NCBI RefSeq assembly: GCF_000332035.1
Contig: NZ_ALVY01000212.1
Location: 1 to 53,865 of the forward strand
Length of the DNA: 53,865 bases
DNA from: Gloeocapsa sp. PCC 73106
GTDB lineage: Bacteria > Cyanobacteriota > Cyanobacteriia > Cyanobacteriales > Gloeocapsaceae
Direction of reading: 5' to 3'
Position 1 is the stretch's first letter. Every line of letters starts with the position of its first letter. The notes below the pieces were generated by a model. That model was not told the DNA's origin, did no database searches, and saw nothing but the letters and a program-made list of their open reading frames with translations. The position numbers and the translations under genes are program-made. Of the stretch, positions 17,715 through 27,532 are shown in pieces.

Positions 17715-17885
17715 GAGCTTATCCTGTAAATATAATAAAGTTTATTGGGTTGAAAAAAAAATGTCCTCTACCGAATGGAATAGAAGTGGAATGTTTGACT
17801 TTCTGAGTGAATTGATTAAAATCCTATGAATTGATTGAATACGATACAAAACTTAACTAAAATAATTAATCGCCTAAGTTAACAG

Positions 17886-17988
17886 TACTTTGCCCTTATG
17901 CTAACAAAGTATAATCAGGAAGCATTCTTACCTTCGTAACAAAAGTTAATATTTATTCTGTTGCCAGAATTCCTACCTTTTGATAGGA
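17886..17988 (+). promoter_or_regulatory. TetR-gene promoter with two inverted repeats
   Basis: TACTTTG (17886-17892) and CAAAGTA (17905-17911) are a perfect inverted pair whose right arm overlaps a TATAAT at 17910-17915. A second inverted pair, TCCTA-N8-TAGGA (17971-17988), lies just before the start codon. Either could be the operator bound by the TetR regulator encoded next. Confidence 0.45.
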
Positions 17989-17995
17989 TGTAATT

Positions 17996-18574
17996 ATGAA
18001 ACAAACAGACACCAAAACCCACATACTAGATGTAGCTCAAGACCTGATTCAACGCCTTGGCGTCAACGGTATGAGTTATCAAGACATCAGTGAGAGGGTT
18101 GGCATTCGTAAAGCGAGTATCCATACTCATTTTCCCAAAAAAGATGATTTAGTAACTGCCCTGTTGGACCGTTATAGCGATCGCTTTTTAAGGATTATGG
18201 ACGGTATTTTAGCTAGTGAAGATACGCCTGAAATCAAACTGAGAAGGTATTGTGGACTGTTTGAAGCGACTCTTAAAGATGGTGACCAGGATAAAGCCTG
18301 TCTCTGTGCCATGCTTGGAGCAGAACTAGCTACCTTAAATCATCCCTTAGTAGAGAAAGTTCGTAGTTTCTATCAAGCTAATGAAGAGAGACTGGTTATT
18401 CTCCTTAATGCTGGTCGCACCGACGGTAGCTTTCGCTTTCTCGGTGAAGTGCAAACTATGGCTAAGCTAATTTTCAATTTACTCGAGGGAGGTATGTTAG
18501 TTGTGCGAGTCCATGGTGGTGCGAATCAGTTCCATGAGGTAGTTGAGCAATTGATCATACTGATTAAAGGATAA
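17996..18574 (+). CDS. TetR/AcrR-family transcriptional regulator
   Basis: The 192-residue protein has a standard TetR N-terminal helix-turn-helix (residues 8-55: ILDVAQDLIQRLGVNGMSYQDISERVG, then RKASIHTHFPKKDDL) and a helical ligand-binding domain with two Cys (LCAMLGAELATL). It precedes three genes in the same direction (NADP-binding oxidoreductase, glutathione S-transferase, FMN-binding protein) and probably controls them and itself. The cargo suggests sensing an electrophile or drug-like compound; that is inference. Confidence 0.85.
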   Translation: MKQTDTKTHILDVAQDLIQRLGVNGMSYQDISERVGIRKASIHTHFPKKDDLVTALLDRYSDRFLRIMDGILASEDTPEIKLRRYCGLFEATLKDGDQDKACLCAMLGAELATLNHPLVEKVRSFYQANEERLVILLNAGRTDGSFRFLGEVQTMAKLIFNLLEGGMLVVRVHGGANQFHEVVEQLIILIKG

Positions 18575-18617
18575 TTTTTTTTGACTATTTACCATCCAAT
18601 TAATAGGACGTAATACG

Positions 18618-19283
18618 ATGATAACAATAGGCATTTTGGGTACAGGTAGAATGGGTGTGCGTTTAGCACGGATGTTCGGACGGGTAGAACGACGAGTGAT
18701 TTTAGGATCAAGAGATATTAAACGTGCTACCGAGATAGTAGAAAAATTGGGACTAGGAACCGTATCAGCTGGAACTTATGAGGATGCAGGGTCTGCGGAT
18801 ATCATTTTACCTGCGATGTTTTTGCGAGATGGAATGTTAGAAACACTAGAACCCTTGCGAGATTACTTCGATGATAAAGTCTATATCGACATTTCTAATC
18901 CCTTTAATGATACATATACCGATTTCATTTTACCCTGGGATACCAGTGGCGCCGAACAGATTCAGCATCGCTTTCCCAAAACAAGAATATTGGGTGCATT
19001 TAAAAACGTTTGGTGGGAAGTATTTGACGAACCCATATTTGGAGAAACCCTAAGCGATGTCTTTGTGGTCAGCGATGACGCAGCAGCCAAAGAAACATTC
19101 AGCAAATTAGTAGAAAATACCCCATTTCGGTACATTGATGCTGGAAAGCTGAGTAATGCTCGCACCATCGAGCGCATGACCCTATTGAGTGGCGAATTAG
19201 GACAGCGCTACGGTTATTTTCCCCGCATGAACTACAAATTTTTGGGCGAAGTCTGGACACCCGGACAAAGCGCAATAGTATAA
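18618..19283 (+). CDS. NADP-binding oxidoreductase (F420-dependent-like, COG2085)
   Basis: The 221-residue protein begins with a Rossmann motif, IGILGTGRMGVRLARMF, followed by LGSRDIKRA, as in the NADP oxidoreductase/F420-dependent family (COG2085). YIDISNPFND and ILGAFKNVWWEVF correspond to the conserved middle of that family. Cyanobacteria generally use NADPH here. The substrate is not known. It lies 43 bp after the TetR gene and 11 bp before the GST gene. Confidence 0.8.
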   Translation: MITIGILGTGRMGVRLARMFGRVERRVILGSRDIKRATEIVEKLGLGTVSAGTYEDAGSADIILPAMFLRDGMLETLEPLRDYFDDKVYIDISNPFNDTYTDFILPWDTSGAEQIQHRFPKTRILGAFKNVWWEVFDEPIFGETLSDVFVVSDDAAAKETFSKLVENTPFRYIDAGKLSNARTIERMTLLSGELGQRYGYFPRMNYKFLGEVWTPGQSAIV

Positions 19284-19294
19284 GGAGAACCCCC

Positions 19295-19894
19295 ATGATT
19301 AAACTATACGGTCACGCACTATCTGGAAACAGTCACAAAGTCAGACTTTTCCTGGAATTAATTAACCTTGAGTACCAATGGGTCAAGGTAGATCTAATGA
19401 AAGGCGAACACAAATCCCCAGAATATCTAGCGATTAACCCCCTGGGACAAGTTCCCACCTTAATAGATGGTGAGATTAAACTAGGTGATGCTCAAGCTAT
19501 TTTAGTATATCTAGCAAGGCAATATGGTGGAGAAGAATGGCTTCCCCTAGACGCGCTACCCCTAGCCCAAGTTGTGCGCTGGTTATCAATCACCGCGGGA
19601 GAAATTCGTCAGGGACCAGAAAATGCGCGACTCTATCATCTGTTTGGAGCTAAGAGTATTAATATTGAACGAGCACAGCAAAAAGCTCAAGATATCTTAA
19701 CTCAATTAGAGCAACATTTAACCACTCATACCTGGTTAGAATTTGAGCGTCCCACGATCGCAGACGTTGCTGTATTCCCCTACGTAGCTTTAGCAAGAGA
19801 CGGTATGATTGACCTAGATGCTTATCCTCAGGTACTAGCATGGATCGAGCGGGTCAAACAACTTCCAGGTTACATTGCAATGACAGGAGTATAG
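19295..19894 (+). CDS. Glutathione S-transferase
   Basis: The 199-residue protein has a thioredoxin-like N-terminal domain (MIKLYGHALSGNSHKVRLFLEL; cis-Pro in GQVPTLIDG; then the glutathione gamma-Glu-binding DAQAILVYL) and a helical C-terminal domain with the N-capping motif PTIADVAVFPYV. The Ser in the SGNSHKV stretch may be the thiol-activating residue. The ribosome binding site is AAGGAG. Its neighbours suggest detoxification of an electrophile. Confidence 0.9.
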   Translation: MIKLYGHALSGNSHKVRLFLELINLEYQWVKVDLMKGEHKSPEYLAINPLGQVPTLIDGEIKLGDAQAILVYLARQYGGEEWLPLDALPLAQVVRWLSITAGEIRQGPENARLYHLFGAKSINIERAQQKAQDILTQLEQHLTTHTWLEFERPTIADVAVFPYVALARDGMIDLDAYPQVLAWIERVKQLPGYIAMTGV

Positions 19895-19900
19895 AAAACT

Positions 19901-20812
19901 ATGGTAATCCCAGGCTGGACACTGAGCGAATCCCCCTTTCACGCTGGAGAATTGGCAATCCAAGCCCGAGTGGGGGTGCAGGATAAAATAGATAAGCAAG
20001 GACGACGGGTAATTAGAGAATTTCTCCCCGATCAACATCGCGAGTTTTTCGCCCAACTCCCCTATGTGATTGTGGGTACAGTAGACGCTTTTGGTTTCCC
20101 CTGGGCCTCTATAATGGTAGGAGAACCGGGCTTTATCTGGTCACCGGACGATCGCACCCTCAGAGTTGACACTAAACCTCTATTTGGCGATCCTCTAGGT
20201 GCTAACTTAGCAGAAGGGATAGATATTGGTTTTCTGGGGATTGAATTACATACTCGTCGTCGCAACCGAGTCAACGGGGTAGTCACCAAGATAGATGAAA
20301 AGGGTTTCGAGGTACAGATAAAGCAAAGCTTTGGCAACTGTCCCCAATACATCCAAGCGCGCACAGCAACAATGAAGGAATTTAATCCTACAGCAGTAAA
20401 ACCGCTCTATCCGATAGAAACCCTAGGAGAAATAGAACGGGGTTTAATCACCCTAAGTGATACCTTTTTTATTGCAACTGCTTATCAAGATAAGTCCGCA
20501 GAAGCCGCAAGTGGTGTAGATGTCTCCCATCGGGGTGGTAAACCTGGTTTTGTGCAGATAGAGAGCAATCGCATCCTAAACATTCCCGATTTTCCGGGCA
20601 ACAATCACTTTAACACCTTTGGTAACCTCGAGTTAAACCCCCGGGGAGGGTTGTTATTCCCAGATTTTACGCGTGGTAATTTACTTTATCTTACCGGTAA
20701 AGCCGAGGTAATTTGGTCAGAAACAGAGCGATTATTGCGCTTCTATTTAGAGTACGGATATCGGGTAGACCAAAGTTTTCCATGGAGTTGGTCAGAACCA
20801 GAGTTTATTTAA
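19901..20812 (+). CDS. Pyridoxamine-5'-phosphate-oxidase-like flavin protein
   Basis: The 303-residue protein has a PNPOx-like split-barrel FMN domain: HREFFAQLPYVIVGTVDAFGFPWASIMVG near residues 46-75, and a second half with the same motif class around HRGGKPGFVQ and PDFTRGNLLYLTGKAEV. Proteins of this layout often carry a C-terminal ferredoxin-reductase domain, which is absent here. It starts 6 bp after the GST gene and is the last gene of the TetR-led set. The substrate is unknown. Confidence 0.75.
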   Translation: MVIPGWTLSESPFHAGELAIQARVGVQDKIDKQGRRVIREFLPDQHREFFAQLPYVIVGTVDAFGFPWASIMVGEPGFIWSPDDRTLRVDTKPLFGDPLGANLAEGIDIGFLGIELHTRRRNRVNGVVTKIDEKGFEVQIKQSFGNCPQYIQARTATMKEFNPTAVKPLYPIETLGEIERGLITLSDTFFIATAYQDKSAEAASGVDVSHRGGKPGFVQIESNRILNIPDFPGNNHFNTFGNLELNPRGGLLFPDFTRGNLLYLTGKAEVIWSETERLLRFYLEYGYRVDQSFPWSWSEPEFI

Positions 20813-20880
20813 TTAGAGATTTTAACTCAAAAGGACTGCGATCGCGCCTATCGCATCCAATAAGTAATGGTAACCCACTT

Positions 20881-20942
20881 TAGTATTAAATTACTTTAGG
20901 TGTCGTCCGGTGTTCACTGGAAAGTCCATCGCTATGTCCAGT
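20881..20942 (+). repeat. TGTCC-rich repeat, copy R1
   Basis: This 62-bp segment matches 45760-45821 with four mismatches. It contains TGTCGTCCGGTG and CGCTATGTCCAGT. It lies between the FMN-protein gene and a truncated Uma2 gene, far from the other copies. Confidence 0.85.
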
Positions 20943-20959
20943 AGGTTAAAGTATTACGA

Positions 20960-21214
20960 TTAGATTCCTGGAGCGATCGCCTGGGGAGCGTTTGAGGGAT
21001 AAACTAGATATACAGTATTAAACATAGAGGGGACACCCTGTTGATAATAAATGAAGAGGTTACCGGAGACGTAAACATCTTGTTTATCTTGAAAGTAAAC
21101 TTGCAGGGCTTCTACACTATAGGTAAGGTAATCTCTAGCGCGATCGCTTTCTGCCATCGGTGCACCGTCACTGTCAGGGTATATTATTGTTGTTTTTAAT
21201 GGGGTTGAGGACAT
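20960..21214 (-). pseudogene. Truncated Uma2-family (DUF820) nuclease gene
   Basis: The 84-residue product starts MSSTPLKTTIIYPDSDGAPM, typical of cyanobacterial Uma2-family PD-(D/E)XK proteins (normally about 190-250 residues). It stops soon after the place where the family's PDV-x-VV motif should lie (here VYLVYPSNAP). The catalytic core is missing, so I call it a remnant. A TGTCC-rich repeat lies 17 bp beyond its end. Confidence 0.6.
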
Positions 21215-21248
21215 GGCTGTACTCGGTTTATTTTGTGTTTTGATTGTA

Positions 21249-22757
21249 TCATATCACCAGCCACTTAGCCAAAGCCCCAGGTAGGGGTAGTAAGATCATC
21301 AACAGCAATACGAGGGATAATAGACCAAAAAAATCCCGCCGATTATCTAATTCTGTCACATCATTGAGCGCGGGTTGACTGGCCATTGGCATAAAAATGA
21401 GCATGATCGCCCATAAAAAGAAGATCGGCTGTACCAGAGGAGGTTGAACTATTGCCAAGATAAACATCAAAACCCGAGCAACTTGACCCAATAACATCCC
21501 CTGAGACTGTCCCAGCATGGCGTGAACGATATGACCACCATCTAGTTGCCCCACAGGAATCAAATTAAAAGCCGTCACCAGGATACCGATTAAACCCGCG
21601 ATCGCCAAAGGGTGGAGATCCAAATATACCCCAGGTGCTAATCTTGCGCCCAGTGCCATTTTGCTAAAAATCGCTATTAGTAGGGAAAAACGGGGGTTAA
21701 AATTCTTAAACAGTGGTATGGTATTAGTCTCTTCGATCCTAGTCAAAGCTTCTGCTTCCGGAAGCGTCTGAGATTGAGCGAGACCCCAGAGTAATAGAGG
21801 TATAGTCACTAAAAGACCTCCAATTGGACCGGCGATCGCTGTGTCAAACAAAGCTTTGCGATGAGGTGCGGGCGATCGCATTTGAATAAAAGCCCCAAAA
21901 GTACCCAAGAAGAAAGGAACCGGAATAAAATAAGGTAGGGTCACCTTCATTCTGTAGTACAGTGCCATGCCGTAGTGACTAAGTTCGTGAACAGCCAAAA
22001 TAGCGATCAACCCCAAACTATAGGGTAAACCCTGTAATAGTAGTTCAGGATTAGCACGAAACTCCTCCGTCGCAACACCAGTAAACTCTACTCCCACTAC
22101 TGTAGTGGTGAACAGAGTAATCAAGAGTAAACCCAAAGCTAAAAAGGGTTTATTGATAGGTATCAGAGTTTCTTGGTCCTGTTTAGCCCAGACATTGGGA
22201 ACCAACGCAAAAAAAGGCTGTCCTGACATACCCTCTTGAAACAGAAGTAAAAAGCGATCGCCAAATACTTGTTCAACATTCTGCTTAATAGTTTGATAAG
22301 CGTTCTCTGGAAACGTTTTTAACTTACCGCGACAGAGAATTGCTTGAGGGCGATAGTCTATATCCTGTAGATAATAGACACCCCAGGGGAAGCAATTGCG
22401 GAGAGATTCTTCTTCTTGCTGAGTGATAGGTCTTATTCTCGTCGGTACAGCTTTATCTTCTACCACAGGGGTAACCGGAGTACTCTCTGACTTCGGCTGT
22501 AAAGGAATGCGTCCCAACTCAATCAACCACCAGTAGAGTAAAGGCGAAATGATGAAGGGTACAATCACTAACCAGACTGGTAGGGGGGTGTCTTCGCCGA
22601 AACGCCACAGCCAAGCTGTCCAAACGAAAGCAGGTATCATAATCACCAGCCACAACACCCACACTGGGGTTTTGGTCGACTTAGTCACACTGCGTTGCAC
22701 CACCAGATAACTAATCAAGCCCAGTAAAATCAATAGTAACCCTTGTTCCATCCTCAA
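21249..22757 (-). CDS. Site-2 protease, M50 family (EGY1-like)
   Basis: The 502-residue membrane metalloprotease has two N-terminal membrane segments, a soluble domain (residues 85-200) and a C-terminal bundle with the zinc site HELSH (257-261) and NLIPVGQLDGGH (398-409). Intramembrane proteases of this type cut membrane-bound regulators. The soluble insert and motifs resemble plant chloroplast EGY1 and its cyanobacterial homologues. The substrate is unknown here. The gene is divergent from the GT2 gene. Confidence 0.9.
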   Translation of the reverse strand: MRMEQGLLLILLGLISYLVVQRSVTKSTKTPVWVLWLVIMIPAFVWTAWLWRFGEDTPLPVWLVIVPFIISPLLYWWLIELGRIPLQPKSESTPVTPVVEDKAVPTRIRPITQQEEESLRNCFPWGVYYLQDIDYRPQAILCRGKLKTFPENAYQTIKQNVEQVFGDRFLLLFQEGMSGQPFFALVPNVWAKQDQETLIPINKPFLALGLLLITLFTTTVVGVEFTGVATEEFRANPELLLQGLPYSLGLIAILAVHELSHYGMALYYRMKVTLPYFIPVPFFLGTFGAFIQMRSPAPHRKALFDTAIAGPIGGLLVTIPLLLWGLAQSQTLPEAEALTRIEETNTIPLFKNFNPRFSLLIAIFSKMALGARLAPGVYLDLHPLAIAGLIGILVTAFNLIPVGQLDGGHIVHAMLGQSQGMLLGQVARVLMFILAIVQPPLVQPIFFLWAIMLIFMPMASQPALNDVTELDNRRDFFGLLSLVLLLMILLPLPGALAKWLVI

Positions 22758-22840
22758 CCATCTCGCTAATCGCGTCCTAACTCCTATTATAATCGGGATC
22801 GTCTTCTGCTAGGATCTAAGCGTTGATTATCGTTTTTGTC

Positions 22841-23731
22841 ATGAATGCATCTCAACCAGTTTTTTCAGTAATTATTCCCACTTATTCACGTCCTCAACAG
22901 ATAAAGGATTGTTTAGAGTCTCTCACTGCTTTAAATTATCCCCGAGATGATTTTGAGGTAGTAGTTGTAGATGATGGTAGCCCTATGGATTTACAACCAA
23001 TTGTTAATAAGTTTATAGATACATTAAATCTGCGGTTAATTAAACAATCTAATAGTGGTCCAGCCAAAGCTAGAAATACCGGAGCACAAGCCGCTAGAGG
23101 TGAGTTTTTAGTTTTTACTGATGATGATTGTCAACCTCATCCCAACTGGTTAAAAGCTTTTGCTTCTGGTTTTGAAACGGCGCCAAACAGTATCTTGGGG
23201 GGTCATACTCTCAACAAGTTATCAGATAATATTTATTCTGAAGCTAGTCAGTTGTTAATTGATTATCTCTATCAGTACTATAATTCTTTGGGACAAAAAC
23301 CTCTATTTTTTGCTTCTAATAACATAGCGTTGCCGAAAGCAGTATTTGAGCAAATGGGGCGGTTTAATACTAATTTCCCTTTAGCTGCTGCAGAAGATCG
23401 GGAATTTTGCGATCGCGCTTTACAAGGGGGTTATGTTCTTAACTATGTTCCAGAGGCAGAAATTGATCATGCTCATTATCTTACTCTACCCAAGTTTTGG
23501 CGACAACATTTTAACTATGGTCGCGGAGCCTATGTTTTCCATCAGATTAAAGCTAAACGTCAACAGGAAAAAATTAAAGTAGAACCTATATCTTTTTATC
23601 TCAATTTGTTAGGTTATCCCTTAGTACGTAAGTCTTTAACCCAGGGGACTTTAATTGCTGCTTTGTTTTGGCTTTCTCAGGTAGCTAATGCGGCTGGTTT
23701 TTTTAAACAGAAATTGGCAACAGCTCCATAA
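22841..23731 (+). CDS. Glycosyltransferase family 2
   Basis: A 296-residue GT-A-fold transferase: FSVIIPTYSRPQQIKDCL at the N-terminus, VVVVDDGS (nucleotide binding), the DXD-like FTDDDCQPH and a conserved AEDREFCDRALQGGY, followed by a hydrophobic C-terminus. I prefer the ATG at 22841 (MNASQPVFSV) to an upstream TTG at 22823. It is convergent with the GT4 gene, 2 bp apart, and is the first gene of a surface-glycan locus. Confidence 0.88.
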   Translation: MNASQPVFSVIIPTYSRPQQIKDCLESLTALNYPRDDFEVVVVDDGSPMDLQPIVNKFIDTLNLRLIKQSNSGPAKARNTGAQAARGEFLVFTDDDCQPHPNWLKAFASGFETAPNSILGGHTLNKLSDNIYSEASQLLIDYLYQYYNSLGQKPLFFASNNIALPKAVFEQMGRFNTNFPLAAAEDREFCDRALQGGYVLNYVPEAEIDHAHYLTLPKFWRQHFNYGRGAYVFHQIKAKRQQEKIKVEPISFYLNLLGYPLVRKSLTQGTLIAALFWLSQVANAAGFFKQKLATAP

Positions 23732-23733
23732 AC

Positions 23734-24942
23734 TCAAGAAATAAAGTTCTCGATCCCATGATAAGCACTGTACAAATTTTGATAAATCTCAATAAATGTT
23801 TCAGTGCGACAATCTTCACTAAAGTAGGTTTGAGCGCGAAGACGACCTAATTGTCCCATTTCTTCAGCAAGAGATTGGTTAAGTAGTAAATTTAGTAAAG
23901 CTTTAGCTAAAGCATCTACATCATTAGGAGGAACTAAAAAGCCGGTTTTTCTATCTTCAACAATTTCTGGTTGAGCACCGACAGCACTGGCAATCACCGC
24001 AGTACCGCGTATCATCGCTTCAGTGGTAACGTTGCCAAATGGTTCCTCCCAAAGTGAAGGGATAACCTGTACCCAAGCTGAGTTAAATTTATCTTCTAAT
24101 TGAGAACGAGAAATATGACCTAACCAAATCAAATTGTGATCAATTCCCAGTTTACTAGCTAAAGAGCGCAAATTGTTATGTTCGGGACCTTGACCAGCAA
24201 TTAGCAGACGTATCTGGGGGATTGTATTTTGTATTTGGGCGAAAGCTTTAAGCAGTACATCTATTCCCTTCTCTTTAACTAGGCGACCTGCATAAGCAAC
24301 TGTTGGGGGATCACTTAAATCGGGACGTGATGGTCTTTCGGGTACACCATTGTAAACAACTTTTACAGGCTTGATACCCTCGGCTTCTAGCTTAGCTTTC
24401 ATTCTATAGCTCAGAGCGACTACTAGATCAAAAGCTTGTCGCCATTGTTGCCATAGTTTAGCTTGAGTCATATAAGTTATCCAGGATTGAGGTGTCAAGC
24501 AACCCTGTTTTAAACAAGCTGTTCCCATTTTCTGCTGACAGGGTGAACCATCGGGTAGTGTTTTGGTCCCCAAAGGACAGATAGCTTTATATACCGCTGT
24601 TTGGTATAGACAGGGAACTTTTTTAAGCAAAGGCAAAATTAAGGGCGACATTTGCCACATAAACATTCTGACGTGGACTACATCAGGTCGGAATTCCTGC
24701 ATGATTTGCCTTAATTTCCGGTAAGCTGAAATATTAAAAGTTTGGGATACAGCTTGTAATCGACTGTTAGTGCCAAAACAAGTATAGTCAGCCAGGAGTG
24801 GCTCGCCTACTACAGATATCACGTCGCTAGAAAAAAGACGCACATCATGACCTCTCGACGCCAACCCCTCACGCAGAGATAACATCTGCAACTCTGCGCC
24901 TCCAGTTGGTGTTCCGTAATCGTTAATTAGCAGTATTTTCAA
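23734..24942 (-). CDS. Glycosyltransferase family 4
   Basis: A 402-residue GT-B-fold transferase. The N-terminal half opens KILLINDYGTPTGGAELQML; the C-terminal half has VAYAGRLVKEKGIDVLLKAF, LLIAGQGPEHNNL and the E-x7-E region PSLWEEPFGNVTTEAM. It probably adds a hexose to a lipid-linked or polysaccharide acceptor. The start is TTG at 24942, chosen because the MKILLINDYG pattern begins there. It is the last gene of a minus-strand operon that runs from 30849. Confidence 0.88.
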   Translation of the reverse strand: MKILLINDYGTPTGGAELQMLSLREGLASRGHDVRLFSSDVISVVGEPLLADYTCFGTNSRLQAVSQTFNISAYRKLRQIMQEFRPDVVHVRMFMWQMSPLILPLLKKVPCLYQTAVYKAICPLGTKTLPDGSPCQQKMGTACLKQGCLTPQSWITYMTQAKLWQQWRQAFDLVVALSYRMKAKLEAEGIKPVKVVYNGVPERPSRPDLSDPPTVAYAGRLVKEKGIDVLLKAFAQIQNTIPQIRLLIAGQGPEHNNLRSLASKLGIDHNLIWLGHISRSQLEDKFNSAWVQVIPSLWEEPFGNVTTEAMIRGTAVIASAVGAQPEIVEDRKTGFLVPPNDVDALAKALLNLLLNQSLAEEMGQLGRLRAQTYFSEDCRTETFIEIYQNLYSAYHGIENFIS

Positions 24943-24954
24943 GTTCAGACCAGT

Positions 24955-26007
24955 TTAATTCGAAAGTATTACTGTAGAGGAGGCTTTGGGTGAATCAGCC
25001 TGTTGTAAAAAGCGTTGACTATAGCGCGTTGTTAAAAACCTGTTCAGTAGTTTTTCTGTTGGGGCAAAAAGACCATACATTATTAGTTTATTGAGAAATT
25101 GATTTTGATTGCCAAAGGTCAACCGTTTCACCAGCGGTTGTAGAATGGTTTTTCTCCGTCTCCAGCCTAGACCTTTATACTTTTGTTTAAAGTACATATC
25201 TTCGGCTAAATTCCATTTTTGTCGAAGACGCTCTAAACTGTTTAGCTCCCATTCATCACTCCATCTAAGCATATAGTAATGTAAGTCTGTCCATTCTAAG
25301 GGTACACTTGGGACATAAGTAACAATACTCTCTGGCTCAAAATAAACTGTATTTCCCAGTTTTCTTACATTCATACAGAAGTCTACGTGTTCTTTTGTAT
25401 TTAATATCTGTTCATCAAAAAATCCCACTTGCTCAAAGATTTTGGTACGTATTAAAGCACAATGAAACTCACATAACTCAGTAACAGTTCTCTCCAATTT
25501 AGGCAAGACTTTAGCTACTTTTTGTCCTTGTTTGTACATTTTTTCTCGCAGACGAGTTCTTCCTTTTGTGTCTGTAAAAATGTGGGCTTCACCTCCTGCA
25601 AAGTGAATCTCTTCGTGAACCGGCTCTGCTTGACACATTAGAGGACCAACCACTGTCGCATTTGTTGCTTCAGCACAGTTAACTAGGGTTGTTAACCAAC
25701 CGGGTGAAACGATAACATCATTATCAAGAAGAGCGACATATTTGGTGTCAACGCGACTTAATCCTATGTTTCTTGCGCGATTAGGAAAAAGATAATAATC
25801 GGTTCTAATAAGCTCAAAGTTTTTTTCTTTTGCTTGAGTTTCTAAATATCTCTTGATGTGTTCAGGTGAGTTGCCATCAACATACACCAATTTAAAAGGA
25901 ATTTCCTTTGTATATTCGTAAATACTTTCAAGAGACTCTTTAGTATAGCTGAAGCGTTCACGAGGAACTACAACAATTGTTACTTGAACGTCATTTATTT
26001 TACTCAT
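24955..26007 (-). CDS. Glycosyltransferase family 2 (rhamnosyl-type layout)
   Basis: A 350-residue GT2 protein: VTIVVVPRERFSYTKESLES, KLVYVDGNSP, an ARNIGLSRVDTKYVALLDNDV motif (DXD-like DND), and a longer C-terminal region without clear membrane spans. A C-terminal basic helix may bind the membrane. It lies 12 bp upstream of the GT4 gene. Confidence 0.82.
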   Translation of the reverse strand: MSKINDVQVTIVVVPRERFSYTKESLESIYEYTKEIPFKLVYVDGNSPEHIKRYLETQAKEKNFELIRTDYYLFPNRARNIGLSRVDTKYVALLDNDVIVSPGWLTTLVNCAEATNATVVGPLMCQAEPVHEEIHFAGGEAHIFTDTKGRTRLREKMYKQGQKVAKVLPKLERTVTELCEFHCALIRTKIFEQVGFFDEQILNTKEHVDFCMNVRKLGNTVYFEPESIVTYVPSVPLEWTDLHYYMLRWSDEWELNSLERLRQKWNLAEDMYFKQKYKGLGWRRRKTILQPLVKRLTFGNQNQFLNKLIMYGLFAPTEKLLNRFLTTRYSQRFLQQADSPKASSTVILSN

Positions 26008-26080
26008 AGTATTTTATCCTTTTTGGATACTCCTTTAGTGTGTAACTTATCTAATTTTTTGTCAAGTTAAGAATCAAAGT

Positions 26081-27532
26081 TTAAGATTGTTTCGATGTAG
26101 CTAAAGCAAACATATTGAGTAAGCTTTGAAATAGTTGAGGATTAGTCAGTCTAATTGCTAGAGGATAGCTGATTAGAGCGATCGCTGTACAAATCCCCAG
26201 TAACAGGGGTGGATTTAACCAATCACTCCAAAAGTATCTAATCAGAGAAATACAAGCTACCATAACCAAAGAACTAATTAAAGGAGTAACAAATTGTTTT
26301 AAATAGTTTGGCAGAGAAATCGCTATTAATTTAGCTAGCATCCATAAACTCAAAGGAAAAACTAAATAAACGCTAATTACAAAAGCCAAAGCAACCGCTA
26401 CAATCCCTGATTCAATTACCCATAAAGCAGCGAAAAAACTGATAGTAGCATTTAAACAACTCAACCAGAGTCGCCATTCGGGTTTACCCATGGCTACAAA
26501 GACAGACAAGTTGAAAAAGGAAAGAGATGATAAAATCCCCATTAAAGTTAAAATTCTCATCACCGAGACAGAAGGAAGCCACTCCTTTCCAAATAGCGTT
26601 ACAATCACCTCTGGTGCGAGTACTAGCATACCTAAAAAAGCAGGAAAAGCGATTAAACTGGTAAATTGAGTTACTTGATAAAATGCTTTACGGAAAGACT
26701 CAGGCTCTGTCTGTAACCTTGAAAATACTGGCAATGCTACTTGATTGGTGGTGCCGATAAGCAACTGAATCATCACTTCTAAAATACGATAGGCGATCGC
26801 ATAATAACCTAAAGCCACTTCCCCCAGAAAATAGCCAATCAGTAAATTATCAGAACGTCTTTCAAAAAATTTAATAAATCTGAAGAGAAAAACATAAATA
26901 CTAAAGCTAAATAAATCCTGAAAATGCTTGAGAGAAAACCTTAATTTTGGTCGCCAGTCAATTCCTTTCCACATGACTAAAACCATAACGGATTCAAAAG
27001 TCACCTGTTGTCCCACCAAACTCCAAACACCTAAACCAGAAAAAGCCAGATAAATTCCCACAATACCACTAGTTATAATAGCGATTAATGAGCGAACTGC
27101 CATGATTTTAAAAGCTAAATTACGCTGTAAAATCGCTTGAGGAATCTGACCAAAAGAATTAATCAAAAATAGACAAGACAAGCACTGTAGAATTGGGGTA
27201 AGTTGTGGCTGTTGAAAAATTGCTGCTATTTCATCAGCTATAATTAAACTAAAGATAAAAAGTAATATACCACTAATTACCTGAGCCCAAAAACCAGTAT
27301 CCAAATGCTCAGCTTCAAGCTCTTCTCTTTGAACTAATGCTGAGGTAAAACCCTGTTCTAAAAAAATATTGAAAAACGCCAAAAAAACATTAGCTAAACT
27401 AACTATACCAAAGTCTTCAGGAGTCAAAAGACGAGCTAAAATTACGAAAACAATGAATGAACCTGCTTGACTACCCCAATTTTGAATTACAGACCATATT
27501 GCTCCTTTAATAGCTTTTTTTTTGATGTTCAT
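26081..27532 (-). CDS. Wzx-like polysaccharide flippase
   Basis: A 483-residue membrane protein of the MOP/oligosaccharide flippase family (12-14 spans). The N-terminus KKKAIKGAIWSVIQNWGSQ and FVILARLLTPEDFGIVSLAN are typical of the Wzx/RfbX/WzxC group. It should move lipid-linked repeat units across the inner membrane. I choose the ATG at 27532, which overlaps the stop of the sulfotransferase gene (ATGA), over upstream TTG/GTG codons. Confidence 0.9.
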   Translation of the reverse strand: MNIKKKAIKGAIWSVIQNWGSQAGSFIVFVILARLLTPEDFGIVSLANVFLAFFNIFLEQGFTSALVQREELEAEHLDTGFWAQVISGILLFIFSLIIADEIAAIFQQPQLTPILQCLSCLFLINSFGQIPQAILQRNLAFKIMAVRSLIAIITSGIVGIYLAFSGLGVWSLVGQQVTFESVMVLVMWKGIDWRPKLRFSLKHFQDLFSFSIYVFLFRFIKFFERRSDNLLIGYFLGEVALGYYAIAYRILEVMIQLLIGTTNQVALPVFSRLQTEPESFRKAFYQVTQFTSLIAFPAFLGMLVLAPEVIVTLFGKEWLPSVSVMRILTLMGILSSLSFFNLSVFVAMGKPEWRLWLSCLNATISFFAALWVIESGIVAVALAFVISVYLVFPLSLWMLAKLIAISLPNYLKQFVTPLISSLVMVACISLIRYFWSDWLNPPLLLGICTAIALISYPLAIRLTNPQLFQSLLNMFALATSKQS

